From Streptantibioticus ferralitis (GTDB taxonomy: Bacteria; Actinomycetota; Actinomycetes; Streptomycetales; Streptomycetaceae), in assembly GCF_029223525.1 (NCBI RefSeq), contig NZ_JARHTQ010000002.1, forward strand, positions 124,001 to 188,000: a DNA stretch of 64,000 bases, read 5' to 3'. Positions 8,002 to 16,126 of the stretch are shown one piece after another. The first letter of the stretch is position 1; each line of letters begins with the position of its first letter. Under the pieces are notes generated by a model, which was not told the DNA's origin, made no database searches, and saw nothing but the letters and a program-made list of their open reading frames with translations. A program made the translations under genes and the position numbers.

Positions 8002-8097
8002 TCAGTACCTGACGATCACGCAGCGGTGAACTCTGGAGTTCCAGCGGTAGTGGCTCCGGCAGCGCACCCGCGTGCCGAGCAACCTGAAGACGCTCAT
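8002..8097 (-). CDS. Possible 31-residue basic peptide
   Basis: A short frame starts at ATG 8097 with GGAGG about 8 nt upstream, a better signal than many long genes here have. It encodes MSVFRLLGTRVRCRSHYR followed by a short tail with one more cysteine, ending VIVRY. The peptide is strongly basic (eight Arg) with two cysteines. It lies on the same strand as, and about 220 bp beyond, the lux-like operon, after that operon's terminator. It could be a regulatory leader, a small basic peptide or chance. No family is recognised. Confidence 0.35.
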   Translation of the reverse strand: MSVFRLLGTRVRCRSHYRWNSRVHRCVIVRY

Positions 8098-8261
8098 GGC
8101 CGTCCCTCCTGGGGGTCGGGCCGAGAGGAATCGTCCCCGTCGATTCCATCCTCTCAAATGCCGGAGGCCGTGTCCTGCCCAAGCGCGCGCTGCGGCGACC
8201 ATCCCGGTCAGACCAGGGATGCCGCCCGCCGTCATGGGCCGGACACCGCGGGGGGTGGCCG

Positions 8262-8293
8262 CCGCGCCGCCGCGGTGCAGCGCGGCGGCGCGG
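8262..8293 (-). terminator. Terminator of the lux-like operon
   Basis: A 13-bp perfect GC stem (8262-8274 with 8281-8293) with a 6-nt loop lies 24 bp past the stop of the last operon gene. Confidence 0.75.
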
Positions 8294-8316
8294 GCGTGGC
8301 GTCAGGGTGCGAGGTG

Positions 8317-10842
8317 TCAGGGTGCGACGTGTCGGCGGTCGATGACCGAACGAAGCTTCCCGCTCGTGGCGGTCCGCTCGAAGTCAAGCGTGTCGACCGT
8401 CTCCACCGAGCAGCTGAGCAACTCCTCGTCCACCGCGCCGCGCAACTCCGGGCAGCCGTCCAGGAAGGCTTCGCGCGCCACGTCGGGCGCCGGTGCGTAG
8501 CGCCGGTCGAGACGGAGCGTCAGCTGCTCGCGTCCGGTGCCGGAGGACAGCACCATCTGCAGCTCACCGCGGTAGCCCAGGCGTTCCTCCGCGGTCCGGA
8601 CGAACTGGCGGTAGTTGTAGAAGTAGGTACCCACCCGCACCACATCGCCGTGCCGCCCCAGCAGTTCGATGCGCGGGGTATGACTGCCGCAGCCGCACAC
8701 ACCGGGCACCGCACGGCCCAGGTCGCCGATCTCGTAACGGTCGAGGCGCTGTCCCCGCCGGGTCCGGCTGGTGAACACCAGCCGCCCCGGCTGCCCGCCG
8801 AGCACCGGCCGGTCCTCCTGCGGATCGAGGATCTCCAGCGTGTGCAGCTCGGTGAGCACGTGGTGTACCGAGCCTTCGCAGTGGTCGCACTGGTAGCCGA
8901 GCGGTCCGAGGTCCGTGCTCCCGTACGCGGCCGAGCGGATCACCTCCACCCCGAAGTCCTCTTCCAGCGTGCGGCGTTGCTCCGCGGTGAAGTGCTCACC
9001 ACCGTAGAACACCTTGCGGATCCCGCCGTACGGGCCCAGCAGATCGGCCTGGGTGTGGAACAACTGCCACAGGTAGGACGGCATGCCGAAGACGGTGTCC
9101 ACCCGGTACTCCACTAGCGCCTCGGCGATGGCCCGGTGGTCGGGGCCAGCCGCGATCGGGATCTGGGTGGCGCTCAGCCGCTCCAGGATGGAGAAGAAGC
9201 TGATGAAGCTGCCATACATCCCGCCGCAGAAGAACAGGTTCGCCGCCCGGTCACGGCGCGGATCGAACCCCGCGGTCAGCAGGCCGTGCGCGGCGGCGCG
9301 CATCTGCGTGTCGTAGTCGTCGTGGGTGAAGACCGACAGCGCGGGCGCCCCGGTGGTGCCGCCGCTGCGGAAGTACAGCTGGGCGTCGTCCGGATCGATG
9401 TCACGCAGGGCGCGTTGCACGCCCGCCTTGTCCAGCAGCGGCCCGGTGGGCGGGGCGGGCTGGGCGACGGGGCGTATCAGGTCGTCCAGGCAGGCGACGT
9501 CGGCGAACTGGCCGTCCGCCTGCACGCTGACCCGGCGGCTGTAACGCTGTAGGGCGTACACCCCGTCGTGCGGCTCTCCGTGATAGCTGTCCGGCATCGC
9601 GCCGACCGGCGTGATCCGCAGCACCCCGGCCGCGATGGCGGCCCGGGACAGCGCCGCGATGTCGGCCTTGCTGCCGCCGATCGCCGCGGTCTGCAGATAG
9701 CGGCGCATCGGCCGCAGGACCGCGGTCAGCCGGGCCCGGGGCAGCGGCTTGACCCAGATGCTGCGGTGCAACGGGGAGGCCGTCAGCGCGGCCCGGGAGT
9801 CGGCCAGGACACGCCATGAACCGTCCTCGGCCGCGATGACCTTCGTCAGACCGAGATGGCTCTCCAGCCGGGCCACCAACTCGGTGGTGGTGATCTCGGC
9901 CCGGGCCGCCTCGTCGATCACCGGCGCCGGGCGTCCGGCCGACACCCCGGCCAGTACGTCGGCGAACCGCCGGGCGAAGGCGAAGACCTCCTCCGCGTCG
10001 TCCGTGTCGAGGTAGATCACCTGAGGGCTGGAACACGCCTGCTGCTCGAAGCGGCACACGTCCGCCGCCAGTGCGGCCAGCGTGTCCGGCGCGGCCCAGA
10101 CGTCGCGGGTCAGATAGCCGAACGAGATCTTGTGACCCCATTCGATCAACCGGCAGCCCGCCGGAACATGCGCGGCCACCCCCTCGACGGCCGCCTCGCC
10201 GCCCCAGACGGCCACCGCGTCGGCGGCCGCGCAGATGTCCCGCAGCCACTCCTGACGCCGCGACGGGAAGCGCAGCGCGATCAGCCGGGCGGCGATGGCA
10301 CCGGACGGGTCGGCCGCGGCCAGCTCGGCGAGCAGGTGCTGGGCGAGCAGGGTGTCCCCGCTGCTGGTCTTCAGCACGTTGACGTTGCCCGCGAGCAGGC
10401 CCTCGATGACGCTCAGCGGTGCGACGCCCGCCGAGTTGCCCGGCGCGATGTGCACCACGAGTCCGACCGGGGCCCAGGCCTCGAAGACCGTGGTACGCGC
10501 GTCCGGGCGGGTCAACCGGTCCGGCGCGGGGCCGCCGAGTTCCCTGCGCAGCTTGCGGGTCAGCGCCGTACGGCTGATGGCCTCCGCGATCTCGGCGAGT
10601 ACCGCGTCCGCCTCCTCGCCGTCCGTACCCGCCGCGATCAGGGGTTCCGCCAGTCGCGTGCGGACGCCCCGCGCCGGGTCCCGCAGCGCGGTGCTCAGCG
10701 CGTCACAGGCGGCCAGCACCGTGTCGGTGTCCAACGGCTCGGCCAGCGCCCGCTCCACGGTGGTCGGCAGATCGGCCAGTCGCTTGGCCGCTTCGGCGTC
10801 GTCGATGAACGCGCCTTGCCAGAAGTGGTCGTTGCCGGTCAA
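8317..10842 (-). CDS. LuxC-type acyl reductase fused to a PaaK-type adenylating domain
   Basis: An 841-residue two-domain protein. Residues ~1-455 form a LuxC/acyl-CoA reductase (aldehyde dehydrogenase-like). PVGLVVHIAPGNSAG lies in the NADPH region, and the nucleophile is Cys270 in RFEQQACSSPQVIYLD, the LuxC active-site signature. Residues ~470-841 form a PaaK/F390-synthetase-like adenylation domain with SGGTTGAP at 493-500, AAYGSTDLGPLG and YEIGDLGR. The position usually held by lysine after the TTGxP loop is alanine. The start is TTG at 10842. Its TTGA overlaps the stop of the luxE-like gene, and AAGGGA precedes it, so translation is coupled. Known family chemistry: LuxC reduces an acyl group received from LuxE to an aldehyde with NADPH. 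I infer that the fused ligase feeds an acid into the same reaction. Confidence 0.88.
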   Translation of the reverse strand: MTGNDHFWQGAFIDDAEAAKRLADLPTTVERALAEPLDTDTVLAACDALSTALRDPARGVRTRLAEPLIAAGTDGEEADAVLAEIAEAISRTALTRKLRRELGGPAPDRLTRPDARTTVFEAWAPVGLVVHIAPGNSAGVAPLSVIEGLLAGNVNVLKTSSGDTLLAQHLLAELAAADPSGAIAARLIALRFPSRRQEWLRDICAAADAVAVWGGEAAVEGVAAHVPAGCRLIEWGHKISFGYLTRDVWAAPDTLAALAADVCRFEQQACSSPQVIYLDTDDAEEVFAFARRFADVLAGVSAGRPAPVIDEAARAEITTTELVARLESHLGLTKVIAAEDGSWRVLADSRAALTASPLHRSIWVKPLPRARLTAVLRPMRRYLQTAAIGGSKADIAALSRAAIAAGVLRITPVGAMPDSYHGEPHDGVYALQRYSRRVSVQADGQFADVACLDDLIRPVAQPAPPTGPLLDKAGVQRALRDIDPDDAQLYFRSGGTTGAPALSVFTHDDYDTQMRAAAHGLLTAGFDPRRDRAANLFFCGGMYGSFISFFSILERLSATQIPIAAGPDHRAIAEALVEYRVDTVFGMPSYLWQLFHTQADLLGPYGGIRKVFYGGEHFTAEQRRTLEEDFGVEVIRSAAYGSTDLGPLGYQCDHCEGSVHHVLTELHTLEILDPQEDRPVLGGQPGRLVFTSRTRRGQRLDRYEIGDLGRAVPGVCGCGSHTPRIELLGRHGDVVRVGTYFYNYRQFVRTAEERLGYRGELQMVLSSGTGREQLTLRLDRRYAPAPDVAREAFLDGCPELRGAVDEELLSCSVETVDTLDFERTATSGKLRSVIDRRHVAP

Positions 10843-11996
10843 GACATTCCCTTCAGCAGTTCGGCGGCGGCGACCGCGCAACTGCGGTTGCGGCTCAGTC
10901 CGGCACGCCCGTGGATGGTGAACCAGTCGGTGCCCAGCGGGCATTCGCACTCTCCGCCCGGCTGGAGCGAGGCGAGATCTCCCATGACGACGCTGTGCGC
11001 CGGAACCGAGGTGATGTACGGCGAGGCCAGATGCAGATAGCCGCGTTCGCCGTACGGCAACGGCCGCAGCGTTTCGGTCGAGCGCACCGCCGCCCGGGAC
11101 CACACCGGCACATGCAACCGGTGGCGTTCGCACTCCACGTACGGCACGCAGTGCTCGACCGAACCGTAGGTGTCGCGGATCCGGTCGCCGGGGATGCCCA
11201 GTCGCTCGGTGACGGCCGCGTGGAAACGGTCCTTGGGGATCTGCCGGTCGGCGTGTCCCTTCCAGCCGCCGCCGAGCACCACCAGCGAGTCCTCGGGCAA
11301 CCGCAGCGCGGGGACGCCGAGTTCGCGCATCCGCTCCAAGGTGAAGTGCAAGAAGGCGGGGAAGCCCAGGATCCGGACCGGCAGCCCCTCGTCCGCGTAG
11401 CGCTGCAGCGCGTTCAGCACACCGAACACATCGAACTCATGACCCTTGCCGGTGTGCCGCAGGGCGTACGAGACCTGTCGCGCGGGTGCGAAGTCGCACA
11501 GGTAGTTGTCGGTGAACGAGGTGCCAAGCCGCATCTCGGGAGCCGGTTCATAGCTGTACAGAAGGTAGTTGACCGGCTGCTCGGGGGTGATCCACCCGTA
11601 GGAGTCGAAGATCCGGCCGACCATGCGCTGCGCGGCGCGGATGGTCCACTCGTCGAAGAACATCTGCGACTTCTGGCCGCTGGTGCCGGACGAGGTCAGA
11701 TGGAGGAAGACCTCGTCCCGGGGGACGGAGAGCACCTCGTGCAGCTTGAAGAAGTTGGCGTGTACGAGCGGCAGCGAGCCGCCCGGGGTGTCGGCCAGCA
11801 GCGAGCGGAAGAACGGGGAGCGCTGCGCGTGCCAGGCGTTGGCCTCCTCCATGGCGGCTGCGAACAGCGCGTCGGTCCGCTCGTCCTGCGCGTAGGGATC
11901 GGCCAGGTCGCACAGCCGCTGCACGTTCGGCAGCGCCGCGGGGTCGGGGACCTCGACGGGGGCGAGATGCGGGTTCGGCGGATTGGCGGGGTTCAT
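10839..11996 (-). CDS. LuxE-type acyl-protein synthetase/acyltransferase
   Basis: A 385-residue member of the LuxE family (ANL-like). In bioluminescent bacteria LuxE activates a fatty acid with ATP, holds it on a cysteine and passes it to LuxC. The adenylate loop TSSGTSGQKS lies at 101-110. The sequence continues with LLYSYEPAPEMRLGTSFTDN, VVLGGGWKGHADRQI, YGSVEHCVPYVEC and YLHLASPYITSVPAHSVVMG. The near-C-terminal Cys373 in NRSCAVAAAELL sits where LuxE carries its acyl-accepting cysteine. The gene starts with ATG at 11996, overlapping the upstream stop by ATGA. It is followed by the LuxC fusion with another 4-bp overlap. Length and motifs are complete. The acyl substrate is unknown. Confidence 0.9.
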   Translation of the reverse strand: MNPANPPNPHLAPVEVPDPAALPNVQRLCDLADPYAQDERTDALFAAAMEEANAWHAQRSPFFRSLLADTPGGSLPLVHANFFKLHEVLSVPRDEVFLHLTSSGTSGQKSQMFFDEWTIRAAQRMVGRIFDSYGWITPEQPVNYLLYSYEPAPEMRLGTSFTDNYLCDFAPARQVSYALRHTGKGHEFDVFGVLNALQRYADEGLPVRILGFPAFLHFTLERMRELGVPALRLPEDSLVVLGGGWKGHADRQIPKDRFHAAVTERLGIPGDRIRDTYGSVEHCVPYVECERHRLHVPVWSRAAVRSTETLRPLPYGERGYLHLASPYITSVPAHSVVMGDLASLQPGGECECPLGTDWFTIHGRAGLSRNRSCAVAAAELLKGMS

Positions 11997-13135
11997 GAGA
12001 CAACCTCGGGGAGGGGCAGATAAGTCGAAGTCCAGGCCGTCAGATACGCCGTCAGATACGGCTGGAGCAGACCGCCCGCGGCGACGTTGCGGAAGTCGAT
12101 CTGACGGCTGGTGCGGGAGAGCACCACATAGTCGTGGAAGCGGTCGGCGGACCGCCGCATGGCCGGGTAGACGGCGCCGGGTACGAAACCCTGGGCCAGG
12201 AAGGCTGCCAGCCCCGTGCTGTCGGCCAGCGGCAGCAGCGCCTCCACATAGTCGGCGCCGGCCCGCGCGACGGCGTCCATCAGCGGTTCGAGCAAGTCGG
12301 TGACCGCGCCGAGGTGCGGATGCACCGCGACCAGAGCGCAGCTACCGGCCGCCCGGTCCAACTGGGCGTACGCCTCGAAGCGGCCGTCGTCCGGCAGCAG
12401 TACGGCGTTGGGCGTGTGCAGCGGAAAGAAGCGGCTGGCCGGATCGGGGAACAGCTCCAGGAACCGGCGCCGCACGAAACCGGGCGCGTCGACGAGTTCG
12501 AAGTCGGCCCCCGAACGGGTCGTGGAACGCGGCGCGTTCGGGCCGGGCCGGGCGGCCGCCGGATCGCCGAAGCCGACGCCCGTGCTCTCCTCGCAGGCCC
12601 GCAGCAGCGGCAGCAGCGCCTCGGGCACTTCCGGCACGGTCTCCCGGCGGGTCAGGACGCCGTCCGCGTAGCGGACGAACAGCGCCAGGCTCTCGCAACC
12701 CTCGACCTCGGCCGCGTTGGGCATCAGGCCGACCGGCCGGAACCCGTTGCGCAGCACCACGTTCTGCGGACCGCGGGTGACCATACGGACCGTGGCGTAC
12801 ACCGAGTCCACGCCGCCGCCGTCGAACGCCGCCGAGCACACCGACCCGGTCAGCCGCCCGGCCAGGCCCCCCTGGCGGTGCGCGGGATGCACCGCGAGCC
12901 CCACCAGTTTGCCGACGCGGGTCCCCGGATCGGTCTGGACGACCGCGGAACCGGCCAGTTCACCGCTGCCGGTACGGGCGGTGAGCCAGTACGTGTGCGG
13001 GTCGGCGATCAGCCGCCGCATGACCGCGGGATCGCTGCCGAGCGCGACGGGGTAGCCGTGGCCGTAGACGTCGAAGTACAACTGCCGCAGATCGGCGATG
13101 TCGCGAAGTGCCGCCGAGGTGAGCGTCGTGGTCAT
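11993..13135 (-). CDS. Tandem GNAT-family N-acyltransferase
   Basis: A 380-residue protein. The first half is a clear GNAT domain: RVGKLVGLAVHPAHRQGGLAGRL supplies the acyl-CoA pyrophosphate loop at about residues 75-97, after LAGSAVVQTD. The second half (VRRRFLELFPDP, SCALVAVHPHLGAVTDLLEPL, AAFLAQGFVPGAVYPAM) looks like a degenerate second GNAT fold, as in other ~380-residue actinobacterial members. The ATG at 13135 was chosen over a GTG one codon earlier; it shares one base with the stop of the MFS gene. In this operon an amine-acyl transfer step before or after aldehyde formation is a reasonable inference. The true donor and acceptor are not visible. Confidence 0.8.
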   Translation of the reverse strand: MTTTLTSAALRDIADLRQLYFDVYGHGYPVALGSDPAVMRRLIADPHTYWLTARTGSGELAGSAVVQTDPGTRVGKLVGLAVHPAHRQGGLAGRLTGSVCSAAFDGGGVDSVYATVRMVTRGPQNVVLRNGFRPVGLMPNAAEVEGCESLALFVRYADGVLTRRETVPEVPEALLPLLRACEESTGVGFGDPAAARPGPNAPRSTTRSGADFELVDAPGFVRRRFLELFPDPASRFFPLHTPNAVLLPDDGRFEAYAQLDRAAGSCALVAVHPHLGAVTDLLEPLMDAVARAGADYVEALLPLADSTGLAAFLAQGFVPGAVYPAMRRSADRFHDYVVLSRTSRQIDFRNVAAGGLLQPYLTAYLTAWTSTYLPLPEVVS

Positions 13136-14427
13136 CACTGGTCACCAGCCATCGCCGCGGCCGCCTCCAGCGGCTCGTCCAGACCGTCGTCCGCGACGGA
13201 TTCGTGCTGGCTACGTCCGCCCAGCCAGCACAGCGCCAGGGCCGCCGGAACCAGCCCGGCCGCCTGCAGCAGGCACAGCGAACGCGGCGACAGGTGGTCG
13301 CCGAGGAGGCCGAAGACCAGCGAGGAGACCGGGAACGTCGCGCCCAGCAGGGCCTGCATGGCGGCGAAGAACACCGGCTTGTCGGCGGTGGGCACCAGCC
13401 GCTGGAACAGGGCGACGAACCGCACCCCGATCGCGCCGACGCACCACCCGGCGACCACCAGGCAGGCCGCCACGACGGCCTGGTCGGCGACCGCGCCCGG
13501 CACGCCCAGCGCGGCTGCCATCGCCACCAGGCAGGCGCCGCCGGTGGTCGCCGGGCCGCCGGGCAGCAGACGGCCGGTGAACGACCCCACCAACGCGCCG
13601 ATGCCCAGGGCGGATTCGAAGGTGGCGACCGTGCTTCCGTCGGAGTGCAGCACTGAGCGCGTGTACAGCGGCATGACCACGTACACAGCGGTGGTGAACA
13701 GGTTGGCCGCCGTCAGGCACCACAACACGTACCGGATCAGCGGGCGACCGCCGAGCACCTGGCGCAACGTCCGCCGTGCGGCGGTGGCCTGGCCGTCGGC
13801 CGCCTCCTCCGGGGCCGCCGCGAAGCGCGCCAGGCCGAGCACACCGGCCGCCGCCAGGTAGGCCCCGGCGCACCCCGCGAGCACCGCGGGAAAACCTCCG
13901 GCGTCCACCACCAGCGGGCCCAGCAGCCCGCCCGCGAGTCCGGCGAGCGACTGGGTGGCCAGCTCGAATCCGGTGGCCGCCTCGATGTCCGCGTCATCGA
14001 CCAGTTCCGGCACCGAGGTGGTCAGACACGGGTCGAAGAGCGCCTGGCACGCCGCCAGCACCAGCGCCGCCGCGTACGCGGTCACCAGCGGCAGCGCGTG
14101 CAGATGGGCCCAGCCCGCCACCCCGGCCGCGACCACCCCCGCCACGGCGGCCGAGACCCGGAGTACCTCCCGGTGCGGGTACCGGGCGATAACCCGGGCG
14201 ACCAGCGGGGCCAGCGCGACCGCGGGCAGCGTGCTCACCGCGAGGAAGGCACCGGAGGCCAGGCCCTGGTCACCGCCGATCGCATAGCCGACCAGCCACC
14301 ACACGGCGCCGACCTGGAACATCCGGTTGGCGGCCTGGGTGAGTACCTGGGCGGCCCATACGGCGCCGAACGCCCGGTTGCGCAGCACCACGGGCAGCCG
14401 CCGGGCGCTTCTCGGGGTCGCCGTCAT
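13135..14427 (-). CDS. MFS transporter of the lux-like operon
   Basis: A 430-residue integral membrane protein with about 12 hydrophobic segments. Examples are GAVWWLVGYAIGG, LVTAYAAALVLAACQALF and CLVVAGWCVGAIGVRFVALF. It has the MFS layout and the usual central basic loop. The sequence around the first segments (FGAVWAAQVLTQAANRMF) resembles MFS exporters of small molecules. The ATG at 14427 overlaps the stop of the PaaK gene by ATGA. Upstream in-frame residues have no RBS. Located between the adenylating enzyme and the acyltransferases, it probably exports the pathway product or confers self-resistance. Confidence 0.85.
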   Translation of the reverse strand: MTATPRSARRLPVVLRNRAFGAVWAAQVLTQAANRMFQVGAVWWLVGYAIGGDQGLASGAFLAVSTLPAVALAPLVARVIARYPHREVLRVSAAVAGVVAAGVAGWAHLHALPLVTAYAAALVLAACQALFDPCLTTSVPELVDDADIEAATGFELATQSLAGLAGGLLGPLVVDAGGFPAVLAGCAGAYLAAAGVLGLARFAAAPEEAADGQATAARRTLRQVLGGRPLIRYVLWCLTAANLFTTAVYVVMPLYTRSVLHSDGSTVATFESALGIGALVGSFTGRLLPGGPATTGGACLVAMAAALGVPGAVADQAVVAACLVVAGWCVGAIGVRFVALFQRLVPTADKPVFFAAMQALLGATFPVSSLVFGLLGDHLSPRSLCLLQAAGLVPAALALCWLGGRSQHESVADDGLDEPLEAAAAMAGDQ

Positions 14428-15686
14428 GACTGCGCCCTCTCGTCCAGCACCCGGATCAGCTTGCCCGAGCGGGCGTTGACCGCAAGCCCGCCCATCCGGG
14501 CCCACTCCACGGCGGGCGGGTGCACATGACCCGCCAGTGCGGCCTCGGCGTACAGCGGGCGGGCCGCGATCAGCTCCTTGGCGATGGCATCGGCCAACTC
14601 GCCCAGTCCGGTGGTGTCCTGGTCGGTCGCCAGCCGCAGCACCAGTCCGTCACGCCCGTCCCAGCGCCGGGTGACCAGTTGGATGCCGACCACATGTCCC
14701 GCGAGGTCCGCGGCGCCAACGATGTCATGGACGTCCTGCGTGTACAGCGAGACCGGGCCGACGCGCACGCCCTCCTCGGAGCGGCCGAGTATGCGGAAGT
14801 GCCCGGCGTCGGCGTCCACCCATTCCGCGCGGTCACCGACCGGATAGCGCAGGATCGGCATCAGCCGTCTCCGCAGGTCGGTCAGCACGGCACGGCCCGG
14901 CACACCGTTCGCGGTGATCGGCTGCCCGGTGTGCTCGTCGAGGATCTCCATGACGGCGTACGGGGTGAACGAGCGGTGGATGCGGGGATCCCCGCCGGGC
15001 ACGGCGGCGCCGAGCAGCCCGGCGTCCACACTCGCGTAACCGATGGAGCGCGGGGCGGCGTTGGGGAGTGCCCGGGACAACAGCCGGTGCTGATCGGAGA
15101 AGAGACTTTCCCCGCCGAAGAACAGCAGTTCAACCCGGGGAAGTTGGCGACCGGACGCGATGAGGTGGTCGGCCAGCGAGCACAGTGTGGTCGGAGTCCC
15201 CGCCACCACATCGACGTCGAATTCCGTCAGCGTGTGTACGGTCGACTCCAGTGGGGCCGCACCGCCGATCGGCAGTCGTACGTTGCCGACGGGGGAGTGC
15301 TGGAGTGCGTCCAGAATGAACGTGAAACTGGCGTAGAGCTCGCCCGCGTAGAACAGGTCCGCAACTCGGTGCCCCGGACGCAGCCCGGCCCCGACCAGGT
15401 TCTCACCGAAGGCGGCGGTGAATTCGCGCCACTCTTCACGTGTATAGAAGGAGAATTTGGGTGCCCCGGTCGTGCCACCGCTTTTGAAGACCACCGCTTC
15501 GTCCAGCGGCCCGGTCAACAGGCGATTGCCGCGTGGTGTGTTGGCTCGCCAGAACTCGGTCTGCGGCACCACCGGAAGGTCCGTCAGCTCTGTGACCCGA
15601 TCCGGCAGATCGGCGTAGAGCCGGGAGTAGAACGGTGAGTTGTGACGCACGAAGCGTATGAGTTCCGATATTTGTTGAACGGGCAT
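14424..15686 (-). CDS. PaaK-type phenylacetate-CoA ligase family adenylating enzyme
   Basis: A 420-residue ANL enzyme of the PaaK/coenzyme F390 synthetase branch. It has the ATP loop SGGTTGAPKFSFYT (Lys77 present), VVAGTPTTLCSLADHL, LLFFGGESLF, GYASVDAGLLG and the C-terminal hinge ILRYPVGDRAEW. It is full length for the family. It is the first gene of the five-gene operon. The ATG at 15686 has AGGGA about 5 nt upstream, and translation is coupled to the MFS gene by ATGA. Known reaction type: acid + ATP to acyl-AMP, often then to CoA. With a second PaaK domain at the other end of the operon, it may activate a different acid or supply the LuxE protein. The substrate is unknown; PaaK enzymes often take aryl or short acids. 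Confidence 0.88.
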   Translation of the reverse strand: MPVQQISELIRFVRHNSPFYSRLYADLPDRVTELTDLPVVPQTEFWRANTPRGNRLLTGPLDEAVVFKSGGTTGAPKFSFYTREEWREFTAAFGENLVGAGLRPGHRVADLFYAGELYASFTFILDALQHSPVGNVRLPIGGAAPLESTVHTLTEFDVDVVAGTPTTLCSLADHLIASGRQLPRVELLFFGGESLFSDQHRLLSRALPNAAPRSIGYASVDAGLLGAAVPGGDPRIHRSFTPYAVMEILDEHTGQPITANGVPGRAVLTDLRRRLMPILRYPVGDRAEWVDADAGHFRILGRSEEGVRVGPVSLYTQDVHDIVGAADLAGHVVGIQLVTRRWDGRDGLVLRLATDQDTTGLGELADAIAKELIAARPLYAEAALAGHVHPPAVEWARMGGLAVNARSGKLIRVLDERAQS

Positions 15687-15716
15687 CGATCCCTGCTTTG
15701 TGGCATGCGAAGGAGA

Positions 15717-15742
15717 GTGATGTCACATGGTGGTGAGATCAC
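15717..15742 (-). promoter_or_regulatory. Paired GTGAnnTCAC palindromes upstream of the lux-like operon
   Basis: Two 10-bp palindromes, GTGATGTCAC (15717-15726) and GTGAGATCAC (15733-15742), are separated by 6 bp and lie 31-56 bp before the operon's first ATG. Their centres are 16 bp apart. Placement and symmetry suggest an operator for a dimeric regulator. The cognate protein is not obvious in the window. Confidence 0.45.
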
Positions 15743-16076
15743 TTTGACGGGTGTGGCCGTCGTACGGGCCCTGCTGGCGGCAGCGGTCCGTACCCCGGAT
15801 TTCGGGGCTATTTCCGACGGGCGGGGAGCACGCTAGCTGTAACCGCGGTGGCCGGTGCAAGCGGGCAGGCGATTTCCGGCCGGTTCCGGCTGGAAAGAAA
15901 ACAGAAGGTGAATAGTCGTGTTCTGGCCAACTCGCCATGAGCTCGGGCCACTTGATGTCCCCACAGAACAATAACGGTACCACCCCTTCCGGCCCATTTT
16001 CGAACCGTGCTCGCGGGCCGCTGGGATACCCCTGTGCGGGTACCGTGGTATAGGCGGCGCGGCTGGAAAGCACTGC
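15743..16076. other. Upstream region of the lux-like operon, non-coding
   Basis: A 330-bp stretch between the operon promoter region and the glucoamylase terminator. It includes an A-rich patch around 15895-15925. I see no gene in it. Confidence 0.4.
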
Positions 16077-16104
16077 GGCCCGTCCCGAATGAACGGGACG
16101 GGCC
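16077..16104 (-). terminator. Terminator of the glucoamylase gene
   Basis: A 10-bp perfect stem (16077-16086 with 16095-16104) with an 8-nt loop begins 22 bp after the stop codon. Confidence 0.8.
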
Positions 16105-16126
16105 GGGTGGTCGGCGGGCCGGTGGA

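Noticed and set aside
10843-11133. N-terminal extension of the LuxC fusion inside the luxE-like gene
   Set aside because: It would overlap luxE by almost 300 bp with shadow-like sequence. The TTG at 10842 has an RBS and a 4-bp coupling overlap.
8317-15686. Reading the operon as a bioluminescence (lux) cluster
   Set aside because: There is no luciferase alpha/beta (LuxA/LuxB), LuxD or flavin reductase gene anywhere in the window.
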